From: Orobanche coerulescens
Lineage: Eukaryota > Streptophyta > Magnoliopsida > Lamiales > Orobanchaceae
Length of the DNA stretch: 64,000 nucleotides
Assembly (NCBI GenBank): GCA_033398695.1
Contig: CM065805.1
Span: forward strand, 76,600,762 to 76,664,761
Direction: 5' to 3'
Below are positions 1 to 11,469 of this stretch, piece by piece (positions within the stretch are counted from its first letter, which is position 1; the number at the start of each line of letters is the position of its first letter). The position numbers and the translations under genes are program-made. Below the pieces are notes generated by a model, which made no database searches, had not been told where the DNA came from, and worked only from the letters and a program-made list of their open reading frames with translations.

Positions 1-885
1 AAATCTATGTTAGAAGAGGTCTATCTTCACTACCATACTCAGAGGGACGAAGTTGGGAGGAAAATATTGATTTATCCTCGTGAAGAAATGAAAGACTGAT
101 CCTCATTTTATAATATGCAGCACTTATTACGTACGTTAGCAATCCACACAAACGTACGTAATGCTCCTTACGTACGCTACAGGTCCTTCATAGCGTACAT
201 AACATCATTCCAGAACTCACTGTCTTGTTTCGTTCACTCACTTACATACGTAATGCATAGGCCATAGAATACGTAATACATACGTTGACTTGCTACAGTA
301 AATTTCCATTTAATGTACGTAATACACTACTCATAGCATACGTCATCGAGGAGTTGACTCGCCCATGCACGTTCTGCACCGAAAGCTGCCGACCATGGGA
401 TTCCCCTGTCGGCCATAGCCTGATACTGACCAATTCTCTTCATAACGTACATTATGCATTCTACGTAATGTACGTTATGTCTTTGTCTTAGAGTATGTAA
501 GCTCCTATGCTTAACGTACGCTACGCTTGACAAGGTCCTCTCTGATCAGCCAACTATATCTTACCTGATACTTTAACGTACGTAACGACCTAATGTTAAT
601 GTACGTAACCTTTGGAAATTAACGTACGTAAGCTCATATGCTTAACGTACGTTATGGCTTCTATACTTGGCCATTTAACCTGATCTTGCTCGTCGTCTCA
701 ATATACCGAATACGTATACACGACAGATTATATCCTCAAATGTAATTGTCTACCAAGTACGACAATTATACCAATACAGATGTCTCAGTCCTTCATTTAT
801 TTTATCCATACTGTACAGATTCCTGTACAACATAACTCGGATAAAATAACATTAAACAATAGTAGTAGAAATTCCGGATATTACA
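1..885 (-). repeat. TE1: LTR end of a TE5-like retrotransposon, cut by window edge
   Basis: The segment ends in ccggatattaca at 885, the same terminus as the TE5 LTRs. It holds the same kind of ACGTACGT palindrome cluster followed, on the minus strand, by a TATA-like box (ttttataatat, 106-116) and a motif like the TE5 'cgtgaagaaatgaaa' stretch (79-93). It is therefore a diverged relative of the TE5 LTR in the same orientation. To the right the TE2 LTR resumes at once (compare 43536 onward), so TE1 is inserted in TE2. The likely TSD is atatc (886-890), but its partner lies outside the window. Short ORFs inside it are not supported as genes. Confidence 0.75.
128..656. promoter_or_regulatory. 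TE1 ACGTACGT palindrome cluster
   Basis: Many copies of a palindrome around (T/A)ACGTACGT(T/A), with variants such as acgtacgc, are scattered over about 530 bp, directly upstream (minus strand) of the TATA-like box at 106-116. TACGTA and CACGTG-like ACGT cores are known plant bZIP-type sites; binding here is inference. Confidence 0.6.
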
Positions 886-2029
886 ATATCTAATATTTTA
901 TCACATGTAATTTTATTATTATTGCTATTATTAAATTTTAACAACTATTATATTCAATGAGTTGTCTCTAGAAAGTTTATTTCAAGTCAAAAATATTGAT
1001 AATATAAGAAATGAAATGATAAGATTTATTAATATATTTTTGAGATGCCGTGCAATTATTAAAGTAAGAAATTACTGACTTTATTGGATAATTATTGAGT
1101 ATAGTCCAAAAATTTTGTTGTCATGTTGGTAATGAGATAAAATGTCAGCTTCTTTAATTATTTAATGACTCAAAACACCTGTTTACAACTATGAAAGGAA
1201 CTCTCTCATAAGCAACTATACTGCATTATAACAAACAGATATTGCACTATTTATATAAAAAGGAAATAAGATAACATTCAACCTCAAAATAATGGTATGA
1301 TACAGTTGTAGGAACATAGTTCTGCCGTTCATCTATCACCACGGCCTCTGCCGTGTAATCTTTCGTCCTCGCCAGATGATTGCTAAACTGCCGCTACCGT
1401 CACCGTCGCTGTTCATGGGATAAAACGAGAGCCGGACAACTTGAGCATAGAACCAGACCATGTCATCTTGGAAAAGCGAATACGATGAGTCCCGATCCGG
1501 TATGTTGTCCCGCCGCCTCTTTACATGGGCCAAATCCCGTCAATTTGACCGCCGTGAGAACAACTAGGAGGGCCAAAATCAAACAAGGTGCTACAGACAT
1601 CCCTGACCCCGATTTTTCGCAGAAGATCTAACTTAAGCACATCTTGACGGATTTTGTCTCGGGTCGGACCATTTGCGACCGCCTTCCGTAGCTTTAGTCT
1701 GAACTGAAGTCAGCCACGGAGACACTGCATCGGACTGCTACTGAGCCAGTGGTCGCCGTCGCCATGTGTCTTCTCTAGTGGAACGAATCAAGAACCACCA
1801 CTGCATGAACGACATTCAACTCCTAAAACAAGTCGATTCGTGAAACGCCGCCGCCTACCACTATTTGAAGAAGTTCGCCACCTCCAGTAAACTGGATTTA
1901 TGCGGCCGTGCTCTGCACCTCGAACCTCCATCCGTGACCGTTCCACCACCGTGAGAGGGAGTGTGATGTAGATCGATGTGGTAGCAGCTGCGCATGTGAT
2001 CTCTGTACAGAAGTAGAAACTATAAAGAG

Positions 2030-3047
2030 TGACGTGACCCCCACACGACACGCTATGGTAACCGACACCGCTATATGAATTTGTTCCCAGGATGTTTCCA
2101 AAATAAGCAAAATGGGGCTTTACTTCCAAACCTCTACGTGACACGTCGTAGTAACTCGGAAGGGGTGGAATATAAATACTAACAAGATTGCACTTGATAA
2201 GTATATAAATCACACAAGAGATATTTTGGAGACACACTCAACAAAACAAGAAAGCACTCACAAAGGTTTGTTAATACAAACACTCTCTAATTTCAGAAAT
2301 TTCAAGGTGTCCTCTTACAATAAAACTTCAAGGCTATTTATAGCCAAAATCTTACACCTAACTCTAGTGTGAACAAGGAAACAACTAACAAACCTACAAA
2401 ATAGAAAAATCAACATTCAAAGATCCTAAAATCTGATACAAAGTCAGTCAACACATGTTTAGGGGACAAAGTATCAAAGACCAAGACTTTAAGGTGTGAA
2501 AACAAGGACAACAAGTAACCATAAATCTGATGTTGTCGGTTTTGTCATTTCTGGGCTCTAATGGGTCCAAATTTGGTCCTATGATCTTCATAAGATTTGT
2601 TGCTCTCTTTCTTAGCTTTCCATATCTACTTGAATCACCTGAATTGGATTTCAGGCGAGTAAGCTATGGCCAAAATACGAGACTGCTGCGTGTCAGCCTT
2701 ACGCGCGGGAATTTGCATCCTTGTTCATTTGTTCGTCTTTTCCGATCGTCTTAGACTTTAATATTACATGACTCAATTATATACAACTCAAAATATAACA
2801 AATACAACTCAATAAATACAACTCAAATTAAAATACATCAAGATAAAATAAATGAAAAACTTATTGTTCAACAACTTCGATACTACTCACGAATATGTTG
2901 TCTTTGATATCATAGTTATTTTTAAACATATTAATGATGAGTGTCGATAAATTATTTTTGAACTTCTTTGATGGAGACCTCGTTATTGGTCCAGTCATCA
3001 TGCTTAAGTCCTCATCTGGCTTCTTCATAATATCTCGATTCACATCA
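2030..3047 (-). repeat. TE3 left LTR (biological 3' LTR)
   Basis: 1018 bp, matching 8465-9481 with scattered substitutions. A purine-rich tract on the minus strand (complement of 3048-3061) abuts its inner edge and fits a polypurine tract. The minus-strand TATA-like box ggctataaatagcc (complement of about 2333-2346) is itself a short inverted repeat. Confidence 0.9.
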
Positions 3048-4249
3048 TTCCCCCGTTCCTCAAAAGGATTCGTCCTCAAATCTGAAATTTCAAAAGGACT
3101 TAAGTCAGCGACAATGAAAGTAGTGGAAACATTATACTCACTAGGTAGATATACTTTATAGGCATTGTTGTTAATCCGCTCTACGATCTGGAATGGTCCA
3201 TCTCCCCTTGGCATCAGCTTCGATTTTCTTTGAATGTGAAATCGTTCTTTCCTCAAATGAACCCAAACCCAATCACCTGGTTCAAAGAGTACATGTTTGT
3301 GTCCCTTGTTCTTCATCCTTGAATTGTGTTCGTTGCGCTTCTCAATTTGTTCACGAACTTTGGCATGTAATTGCTTTACCATTTCCACCTTTTTCTTGCC
3401 ATCGAGGTTACTCATGTCATCTATTGGAATAGGCAACAAGTCTAAAGGAGTTATTGGATTAAAACCATACACGATTTCAAATGGCGAAAATGTCGTAGTA
3501 GAATGTACGGTTCGATTATAGGCAAACTCGATAAATTGTATAGATGTTTCCCAATTTTTCAAATTTTTGTTAACAATAGTTAGCAACAATTGACCAAGCA
3601 TTCGGTTAACAACCTCGGTTTGACCATCGGTTTGGGGATGACATGTTGTAGAATAAAGCAATTTCGTCCCCAATTTTGCCCATAAGACTCTCCAAAAATG
3701 ACTCAAAAATTTGGTATCTCTATCGGATACGATGCTTCTGGGCATACCATGCAAACCAACAATTTCTTTGAAAAATAGATTAGAAATATGTGTGGCATCG
3801 TCCGTTTTATGACATCCAATGAAGTGTGCCATTTTGCTAAATCTATCAACTACAACAAAAATAGAGTCACAACTGGATTTCGCCCTTGGTAATCCTAATA
3901 CAAAGTTCATAGAAAGATCGACCCAAGGTTCGGAAGGTACGGGAATTGGTATATACAAACCATGCGGTAACACTCGTAATTTTGCTTTCCTACAAACAAT
4001 GCATGAATTTACAACTTTAAAAACATCATGTTTCATTTTTGGCCAAAGATGTTCATGCAATATTTCGTAAGTTTTAGCAATTCCAAAATGTCCCATTAGA
4101 CCTCCACTATGTGCTTCTTTTACCAATAATTCCCATGTTGAATAAAAAGGAATGCAAAGTTTATTTTCACAGAACAAGAATCCATTATCCCGATAAAATT
4201 TTTCTACACCCTTTTTCTCGCAAGCAACATAAATATTATGGAAATCCAT
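2861..4249 (-). pseudogene. TE3 integrase
   Basis: This 462-residue open frame is the best preserved part of TE3. It shows an HHCC zinc-binding domain (HSGGLMGH ... CIVCRKAK, about residues 47-90), then the DDE catalytic core with D in WVDLSMNF, D in VSDRDTKF and E in DGQTEVVN, and a C-terminal GPFQI...NAYKVYLP segment typical of Ty3/gypsy integrases. The enzyme inserts the cDNA into the chromosome. The frame continues about 187 bp into the 3' LTR before its stop at 2861. It lacks an upstream link to RNase H, so it cannot be made as part of an intact Pol. Confidence 0.9.
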
Positions 4250-4610
4250 ATGCTTCTTTCAATAAATTAAACTCCAAAAGTTTATAAGAAAGTGTATTGA
4301 GTAATACATACCTTCTTGACAAAGCGTCGGCGACAATGTTTTCCTTACCTTGTTTGTATTTGATGATGTAAGGAAAGGATTCAATTTCTTCTAACCACTT
4401 GGCATGTTTATTGCTCAATTTACCCTGTCCTTTGAGATGCTTTAAGGATTCATGATCAGTATGATTCACGAACTCATTGGGCCATAGGTAGTGTTGCCAC
4501 ATACGTAGGGCTCGAACCAAAGCATACAATTCCTTATCATAGGTCGGGTAATTCAATGTAGCTCCTCCAAGTTTCTCACTAAAATAGGCTATCGGGCTTT
4601 TTCCCAGCAT
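4236..4610 (-). pseudogene. TE3 RNase H fragment
   Basis: The open frame shows the RNase H block typical of Ty3/gypsy Pol: PIAYFSEKL, then [28 protein letters not shown] and ADALSRR. RNase H removes the RNA template during reverse transcription. The N-terminal part of the domain lies upstream at 4611-4711 in another frame, and the fragment overlaps the integrase frame slightly, so frameshifts separate it from both neighbours. Confidence 0.85.
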
Positions 4611-4711
4611 TAATACTACTCTAATTCCTACTCCTGAAGCATCACACTCAATTTCAAAAGTGTTAGAAAAATCAAGTAATGCTAAAACAGGTGCGGTGCA
4701 TAATTTATCTT

Positions 4712-5560
4712 TCAGAGTGTTAAATACTTTTTCTTGTTCATTTCCCCAATTAAACTTAGAATGTTTATTGACAAGTTCATTAATGGGGATGCAATTGTGC
4801 TAAAATCCTTTACGAAGCGTCGGTAAAACCCTGCTAGGCCATGAAAACTTCTTACCTCGGACGCATTCGTCGGTCTAGGCCATTCTCGAATAGCCTTAAC
4901 TTTTTCTTCATCAACTTTTATGCCGTCAGCACTAATGACATATCCAAGAAAAATAACTTCATTCATGTAAAAAGTACATTTCTTAAGACTAGCATATAAT
5001 TGTTCCCTTCTCAAGGTAAATAAAGCTAATCTTAAATGTTCAACATGTTCTTCAATATTTCTGCTGTAAATGAGTATATCATCAAAGTATACAATAATGA
5101 ATTTTCCGATGTATGCACGTAAAAGATGATTCATTAATCTCATAAAATTTCTTGGTGCGTTCGTTAGTCCAAAGGGCATTACCAACCATTTGTATAATCC
5201 GTATTTAGTTTTCAAAGCCGTTTTCCATTCATCTCCTTCTTTCATACGAATTTGGTGATATCCTTTCATTAGGTCAATTTTAGTGAAAACACATGAACCA
5301 TGTAATTCATCTAACATATCATCTAAACTTGTAATAGGGTGTCGATACTTAACCTTGATATTGTTTACCGCTCGGCAATCGGTGCACATTCTCCACGTTC
5401 CATCTTTCTTTAGCACGATGATCACATGAATGGCACAAGGACTTAGACTCTCCCGGATATACCCAAGACTTAACAACTCCTCGACTTGTCTTTGGATTTC
5501 ATTGGTCTTTTCTGGGTGGTGTCGGTATGTCGGTCTATTTGGAATGACCGCTCCGGGCAC
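4712..5560 (-). pseudogene. TE3 reverse transcriptase
   Basis: 282 residues covering the palm and fingers: [51 protein letters not shown] and the catalytic [10 protein letters not shown], then [14 protein letters not shown] and the thumb/connection [15 protein letters not shown]. This is the Ty3/gypsy type. The frame is lost near 4800, where the thumb continues into a different frame towards RNase H. Confidence 0.9.
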
Positions 5561-5650
5561 AAAGTCTATTTGATGCTTAATCCCTCAGATTGGTGGCAAC
5601 CCTGCAGGTAGTTTTTCGGGAAAAACATCAACAAATTCCTGCAATAAAGA

Positions 5651-6060
5651 TTAAATAGAACTCGAAATTATCCGGTTCCTGGGGTTAGTAGTAGCGCAAA
5701 CTTTTCGGAAAATAATCAAGTACATGGGTGCATTTTCCTTGATATCTTCTTCAAGTTCCTTTGCACTTACTAGCATGCATTTTCTTTCTTTTTCTTTCTT
5801 TTTATCATTTTTTTCATTTTTCTCATTTTTTTTTATTTTTTTCATTTTTCTCGCTTTTTTCATTTTTTTTCATTTTTCTCGCTTTTTTCATTTTTTTCAT
5901 TTTCCTTTTCCTTTTCTTTTATCAATTTTCCTTCAACTTCCTTTTCAAGACAAAGTTGATCTTCTTGTATTTGTACCTTAGTCATGGGAGCTAAGATAAT
6001 TTTCTTTCCATCTTTCTCGAATGAGTAACGATTTTTCCTTCCACTCAAAGTAGCATCTCA
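5651..6060 (-). pseudogene. TE3 protease C-terminal/linker remains, Lys-Glu-rich
   Basis: Two overlapping frames (5651-5863, 5860-6048) encode a stretch beginning GRKNRYSFEKDGKKI and then an almost pure K/E/N/M repeat (KKIKKNEKNEKNDKKKEKE). The DNA is a T/TC tract on the plus strand (5780-5930). This probably is the post-protease linker expanded by slippage; the surrounding 5560-5650 and 6060-6220 are further broken pol sequence. Confidence 0.6.
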
Positions 6061-6219
6061 ATCAAAATGCCATGGTCTTCCCAACAAGAAATGACAAGCA
6101 TGCATCGGAACGACATCACATAGGATTTCGTCTTGATATCTTCCGATGGTGAGAGCCACAATTACCTATTTATTAACTCGAACTTCCCCACAATCATTTA
6201 GCCAATGTAAACGATACGG

Positions 6220-6663
6220 TTAAGGGTGTCTTCTTGTTGGAAGATCGAGTTCTTCCACTAGCATAGCGCTAATGACATTAGTGCAACTCCCGTTATCTAT
6301 TATCACACTACAATTTTTATTTTTAATAAAACAATATGTGTGAAATAGATTTTCTCTTTGTTCATTACCTTCCTCCTTTTTTGCTTGAGAACTTAACACC
6401 CTCCGAACAACAAGTGCGGGTGCATACTCATACGTCTTGTCATCACTCTCCATCTCTCTTGTCTCTTCTTTTTCTTCTTTTATGCTTTCCGTTTCAATCT
6501 CCCCATCCCGAAGTACCATCACCCGTTTGTTGGTGCATTCGGATGTTATATGTCCACGACCCTGGTACTTATAGCATTGGATGTCCCGGTTTTCTCTTTT
6601 GGGTGCTTTCGACGGGTTTAGGCTTCCCATCAAATTTTGGTTTGCTAGTACTCCCAACTTCAA
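6220..6663 (-). pseudogene. TE3 Gag zinc knuckle and protease N-terminus
   Basis: 147 residues with one CCHC knuckle (CYKYQGRGHITSEC, about residues 30-43; position 2 of the usual CxxC is kept) followed by an acidic linker and the aspartic protease segment CSVIIDNGSCTNVIS. The protease would carry Asp in IIDNGS, a variant of the D-T/S-G motif. Knuckles bind element RNA and the protease cleaves Gag-Pol. The frame does not connect openly to Gag upstream. Confidence 0.85.
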
Positions 6664-7297
6664 ACTTTCCTTTCAAGACACTCCCTTCTCTTTTATCAAA
6701 ATTTTTAAATTTGTCTGAACTTACTTGAGATTGTTGTTTCCAAGGAGTAAAGTATCCCGTGGAATAGTTGTTGTTGCTCCCTCATCCTAAGTTCCGCTCG
6801 ATTTTTATCGCCGCATATACCATATCCTTGAATTCAACAAAGTGTTGTTTGTCGACTTCTTTAGCTATATCGGCTCTCATCCCGTGTAAAAACCTCGCCA
6901 TGGTGGCCTCTCTCGATTCCCGAACATTGGCCCGGATCATCAACATCTCCATTTCCTTTCGAAAATCTTCAATATTTCTCGAGCCTTGTTTTAAAAATTA
7001 TAAGCGAGAAAATATCTCCTTAAGATAGTAATTAGGAACAAATCTTTTCCGCATAACAACCTTCAATTCTTCCCAACCGCTAACCGGTTTCTCCCGACTC
7101 CTCCTTCTCTCCGTCACAAGTTGGTCCCACCAAATGCTTGCATATTCTGAAAATTCAGTTATTGCTAACCTCATTTTCTTCTCATCGGAATAGTTGTGGC
7201 AATTGTAAATGGTCTCCAGCTTCCTTTTCCAATCGAGATATATGTCCAGATCACTTCTCCCTTCGAAAGATGGAATTTTCATTTTGATGTTTCCCAT
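6664..7297 (-). pseudogene. TE3 Gag (capsid region)
   Basis: 6998-7297 encodes the start of a plant Ty3/gypsy capsid region (IPSFEGRSDLDIYLDWKRK ... SIWWDQLVTERRR ... WEELKVVMRKRFVPNYY). Homologous sequence continues after a frameshift through 6664-6997 in other frames. Capsid forms the virus-like particle. Upstream, 7279-7500 is an E/K/R-rich segment read from a CT-rich plus strand. Confidence 0.85.
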
Positions 7298-7564
7298 ATT
7301 CCGATCCTCCTCGTCTCGGACATATCTTTCTCGCCTTCCTTCATACTCTCTCCTTTCTCCTCGTCCTCCTCGCCCTCCTTTCTCCTCGTCCTCCTCGCTC
7401 TCCTCTTCATCATCATAGCCTCCAAATCGAATGGGTTCCGGTCCCCTTCGTACGGGCTTCTCTTCTCTACCCTTTGTGAGAGTAGCAATGGTTTCCTCTT
7501 ACTTATCTAGTCTTCCGACTATTTGAGCAAGTTGTTTTGAACAATAAGATTTTGCTCGTTTCCT

Positions 7565-8450
7565 TTGGTTCCTGACATTTTTTTTTTGTTTTTTTCTTGT
7601 TTTTTTCTTTTTTTTTTTCTTTTCTTTTCTTTTTTTTTTGTTGTTTTTTTCTTTTTTTCCTTGTTTTTTCTTTTTTTTTTCTTTTCTTTTTTTTTTCTTT
7701 TTTTGTTGTTCTTTTGGTTGTTTTTTTTCTTTTTTTTTTGTTTTTTTCCTTTTTTTTATTTTTTTTTCTTTTTTTTCCCTACAAGATCCTCACATGTATC
7801 GCTCGGTCGCTCACACTCGTGTATCTCTCGTTTGGCTTTTTCTTAATTCCTCATAATTTTTTTTTGCCTTTTCCCACACAACTTACAAGGTGATTTTAGG
7901 TGATTCAAATCAAGTCTCTTCTTGAAAGAACTCAAATCCCACGATCCCCCCAAAGATTGTGAAATGACGATAAGAAAAAAAATGAAAGGATGGAAGCATA
8001 AGATTTTGGAATAGTTTAGAATATGGAACGGAATGAAAAGTATGATAATTGTTTGATAAGATCAATCAAAATTCATTTTTATATTCTTCCTTTTTGATAT
8101 ATTTTTTTTACAGCACGGACGGAAAAAGCCGATCACAAGCTTTTTTTTTCTTCTTTGCTTTTTTTTTAGTAATGAAATGAATGGATTGATATTTGATATT
8201 TGATCTGCAAGCTTAAAATCACCAGATGCCCGAAGGCTAAGGAACAAGTTCTTACCCTAGCCTCGGCTTGAAGAGTTATAAAAAAAATCAAAACTTTCAC
8301 CACTTATATATATATATATATATATTTTTTTTTTATATATGTGAAGAAGATGGAAGATTTAGAAGAGGAATGAAATGATAGGATGGTAAGATAGGAAGAT
8401 TATGGTAATGAAGGAAAATAGATGATACTACTTAGTTTTGGAATAACCGA
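7565..8450 (-). other. TE3 5' leader: long oligo-T tract and untranslated sequence
   Basis: 7577-7777 is nearly pure T with single G or C (A-rich on the element's coding strand). The F-rich frames found on the plus strand are artefacts of this composition. 7780-8450 is AT-rich leader with a (TA)n run near 8307-8325. No gene is seen. Confidence 0.7.
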
Positions 8451-8462
8451 GCTCTGATACCA
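8451..8462 (-). other. TE3 primer-binding site (initiator tRNA-Met)
   Basis: On the minus strand TGGTATCAGAGC lies 2 nt inside the 5' LTR edge. It is complementary to the 3' end of plant initiator tRNA-Met, the usual minus-strand primer of Ty3/gypsy and Ty1/copia elements. Confidence 0.92.
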
Positions 8463-8464
8463 AA

Positions 8465-9481
8465 TGATGCGACCCCCATACGACACACTATGGTAACCGA
8501 CACCGCTAGATTAATTCGTTCCCAGGATGTTTCCAAAATAAGCAAAATGGGGCTTTACTTCCAAACCTCTACGTGACACGCCGTAGCAACTCAAAAGGGG
8601 TGGAATATAAATACTAAAAAGATTGCACTTGATAAGTATATAAATCACACAAGGAATGTTTTGGAAACACACTCAACAAAACAAGAAAGCACTCACAAAG
8701 GTTTGTTAATACAAACACTCTCAAATTTCATAAATTTCAAGGTGTCCTCTTACAATGAAACTTCAAGGCTATTTATAGCCAAAATCTTACACCTAACTCT
8801 AATGTGAACAAGAAAATAACTAAGAAACCTACAAAATAGAAAAATCAACATTCAAAGATCCTAGAATCTGATACAAAGTCAGTCAACCCATGTTTAGGGG
8901 ACAAATTATCAAAGACCAAGACTTTAAGGTGTGAAAACCAGGACAACAAGTCACTATAAATCTGATACTGTGGGTTTTGTCATTTCTGGGCTCTAATGGG
9001 CTCGAATTTGGTCCTATGGTCTTCATAAGATTTGTAGCTCTCTTTCTTAAGTTTCCATATCCACTTGAATCAACTAAATCGGATTTCGGACGAGTAGTCT
9101 ATGGCCAAAATACGATACTACTGCGTGTCAGCCTTACGCGCGGGAATTTGCATCCTTGTTCGTTTGTTCGTCTTTTCCGATCGTCTTAGACTTTAATATT
9201 ACATGACTCAATTATATACAACTCAAAATATAATAAATACAACTCAATAAATACAACTCAAATTAAAATACACCAAGATAAAATAAACGAAAAACTTATT
9301 GTTCAACAACTTCGATACTACTCACGAATTTGTTGTCTTTGATATCATAGTTATTTTTAAACATATAAATGACGAGTGTCGATAAATTATTTTTGAACTT
9401 CTTTGATCGAGACCTTATTTTGGTCCAGTCGCCATGCTCAAGTCCTCATCCGGGTTTTTCATAATATCTCGATTCACATCA
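8465..9481 (-). repeat. TE3 right LTR (biological 5' LTR)
   Basis: 1017 bp, pairing with 2030-3047. The TATA-like ggctataaatagcc is conserved (complement of about 8765-8780). Ends in cacatca, followed by the TSD aagag at 9482-9486. Confidence 0.9.
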
Positions 9482-9612
9482 AAGAGAGAAGGAGCCGATG
9501 AGAAGAAAGAAGAAAAGATGGAGGAGGGATGTAGAGAGGGAGAGATGTTGACCGACGGAGAAGAGTTAGAGAAGAGGGGGATAGGGGGCGGATGAGAGAA
9601 ATGAGAGAGAGT

Positions 9613-9640
9613 GTACCGATCGGTACTATAAAAAAAGGGA
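9613..9640 (+). promoter_or_regulatory. TE2 LTR promoter: palindrome abutting TATA (left LTR)
   Basis: GTACCGATCGGTAC (9613-9626) is a perfect 14-bp palindrome directly joined to TATAAAAAAAGGG. The right LTR has the same unit at 44826-44852, extended by one matched base pair. The arrangement fits a core promoter. Confidence 0.65.
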
Positions 9641-11354
9641 TTATTAGGGTTTAGCTCAAGATGGAATTTGGAATGGGTTTTACTTGGGCCAAATATATTT
9701 TTGGGCTGATTTATATATGGCCATGTATTTAATTGGATTAACTTTTTATTAGTGGATTCAATCTATTACGTGGATATTAACTGGAGGAGATTTGGATATA
9801 TATTATTTAACTTGAGCTGGGATTTTGATCGATTGAAGAGCCCATTGGTTTCTGGATTAGCAGACGAATCTTGAATAAATTCAATTACCTTCGATTTTGA
9901 CCCGATTCAAGGTATGACCTGTCAATAAATTATTATCTAGTGATACTTAATCGAGTTACTGGAATCAAGTAAATTAATGATAGTATTTTGATTAATTAAT
10001 CGTGTATTAGGATATGATTATTGGACGTACTTTGGGGACCATTGCGTGCGTGAGCTATCCCGCGATCGAAAATTTCATTCGTTGGACCTAAGGTTGTTCG
10101 TTTGATTATTTGGTGTTGTTCATTCGATCGCCTCTCGTTCGTTTCGTGGAAGACGCTTTGATCGTGCAGGAGCATCTTACGTCTTTGGTATTGAGGCAAG
10201 TGAATTCTTGCCTGGTTATGATGATAATATGTCTTATATATGTTATATATATTTACGTTCATTTATGCTTTATGAATTTCGATTCATGATGATGTTATTA
10301 TTGATCTTGTCGATCATCCATTGAGGAACATTGGTTCCGAGTCTTATTTATACCCTCATTGCGTTTTAGTGAGTTGATTTGATCTTCGTTGGATTCGTAT
10401 TTCCTTCGTTGAGTCGTTTGTCCCTTGTTGGGATTATTGAATTTCGATGTCACTGTTGTTATCTTGTGGCATTCCGGGTCACATTGGCGTGCCGGTTGGT
10501 ATGTGTAGGATTTTCATGTCGGGCACATATAAGGTCGTGTGTTGGTAGTTGACCTCACATTGGACTGTGCACACGAGACAGTTACTTCGTGAGACTGATT
10601 AGGTACAAGACCACACATGTATTCGATCGATACCCGTTGGTGGCTTGTGCACGGACATATTACCATGGGCGTAGTGTGGCGTCATCCTTTGAGCCGCAAC
10701 TGTTAGTTGATTCATACAACATGTTTGATTGCATATATTTTCAACATGATTGGGTTATAATCTAGCCGATTCACATTTGATCGCATGTGTTTGATGATTT
10801 GAGATTATGATCGAACTTGTGGTTTATACAGCATGTATGATTGCGTATATTCCAGTTTTGGATGATGATTTGTTAATTCACATAGCATGTGTGATTATGT
10901 ATGTTTGGCATATTGAGATTTATTATCTTGTGTAACTGACCCTGTGGTTTTGAGCGAAATATGTTGTTTTATCATATTTTAGGTCGCGGGAAGGCTAAGA
11001 CACAAGAAAGACAAGGTGACGACGAAGAGTCTCAAGGATACTAGTCAAGGGCCCGAGTCTTCTTGTTTCCGGATGTATTTTTTTTCAGTTCCGCTGCATT
11101 TTTATTCTCTGTATTTGTATTGTATCGGTATATCTATCTTCATATAAAGTATACCTGTATTTTATTGATCCTGGTCTGTTTGGCCTATGTTAGCAAGAAT
11201 CTGTATAAACTCCTCATCGGAGTAATTGGTTAACATAATGTAGTTTGGTACTACAGTTATGTTACGTTAATTATTGTACTGTCTTTCGCCTGGTGGGTCC
11301 CAAATAGGGATTCACGGCACTGTAATACCGCCTGGTTTGGGGTGTTATAGAAGA

Positions 11355-11366
11355 TGGTAATGGAGC
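11355..11366 (+). other. TE2 primer-binding site, degenerate
   Basis: TGGTAATGGAGC lies 5 bp after the LTR end and is followed by gtgg, as in TE8 (TGGTATCGGAGC then gtgg). It matches the initiator-Met type site with changes, consistent with an old element. Confidence 0.7.
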
Positions 11367-11469
11367 GTGGTTTTTCAATGCTACGTATCCGAATCGTTTC
11401 TCCTTTTAAAGTAATTATTGATCAGACTAATACACTGCTACAAAATATACTTTTTACGACGCTCAATTT

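Larger units (their letters stand above)
2030..9481 (-). mobile_element. TE3: Ty3/gypsy LTR retrotransposon, degenerate gag-pol
   Basis: A 7.45-kb element with LTRs at 2030-3047 and 8465-9481 (starting tgacgtgac/tgatgcgac and ending cacatca), flanked by the TSD aagag (2025-2029 and 9482-9486). On the minus strand the order is PBS, gag, zinc knuckle, protease, reverse transcriptase, RNase H, integrase. RT before integrase is the Ty3/gypsy (Metaviridae) order. Several frameshifts and stops break the polyprotein. The Gag and protease differ clearly from those of TE6 and TE8, so it is another lineage, and no chromodomain is evident. Confidence 0.92.
886..11349 (+). repeat. TE2 left (5') LTR, split by TE3
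   Basis: Comprises 886-2029 and 9487-11349; TE3 with its TSD lies between. The empty-site sequence is preserved in the right LTR near 44690 (ataaagagagaagg), which proves the insertion. The LTR holds a purine-rich stretch (9480-9600), a palindrome plus TATA promoter (9613 onward) and ends with the gtgggtccc...ctgtaat...gtgtta signature shared by the other LTRs here. Open frames such as 1788-2237 minus and 1380-1631 plus are LTR sequence without family similarity. Confidence 0.85.

Noticed and set aside
2333..2346. Palindromic TATA (ggctataaatagcc) in TE3 as part of the palindrome-array theme
   Set aside because: A single short inverted repeat containing the TATA box itself, with no upstream array; could be chance.
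7565..7893. Phe-rich membrane-like ORFs
   Set aside because: Translation of an oligo-T tract in the TE3 leader, opposite to the element's coding strand.
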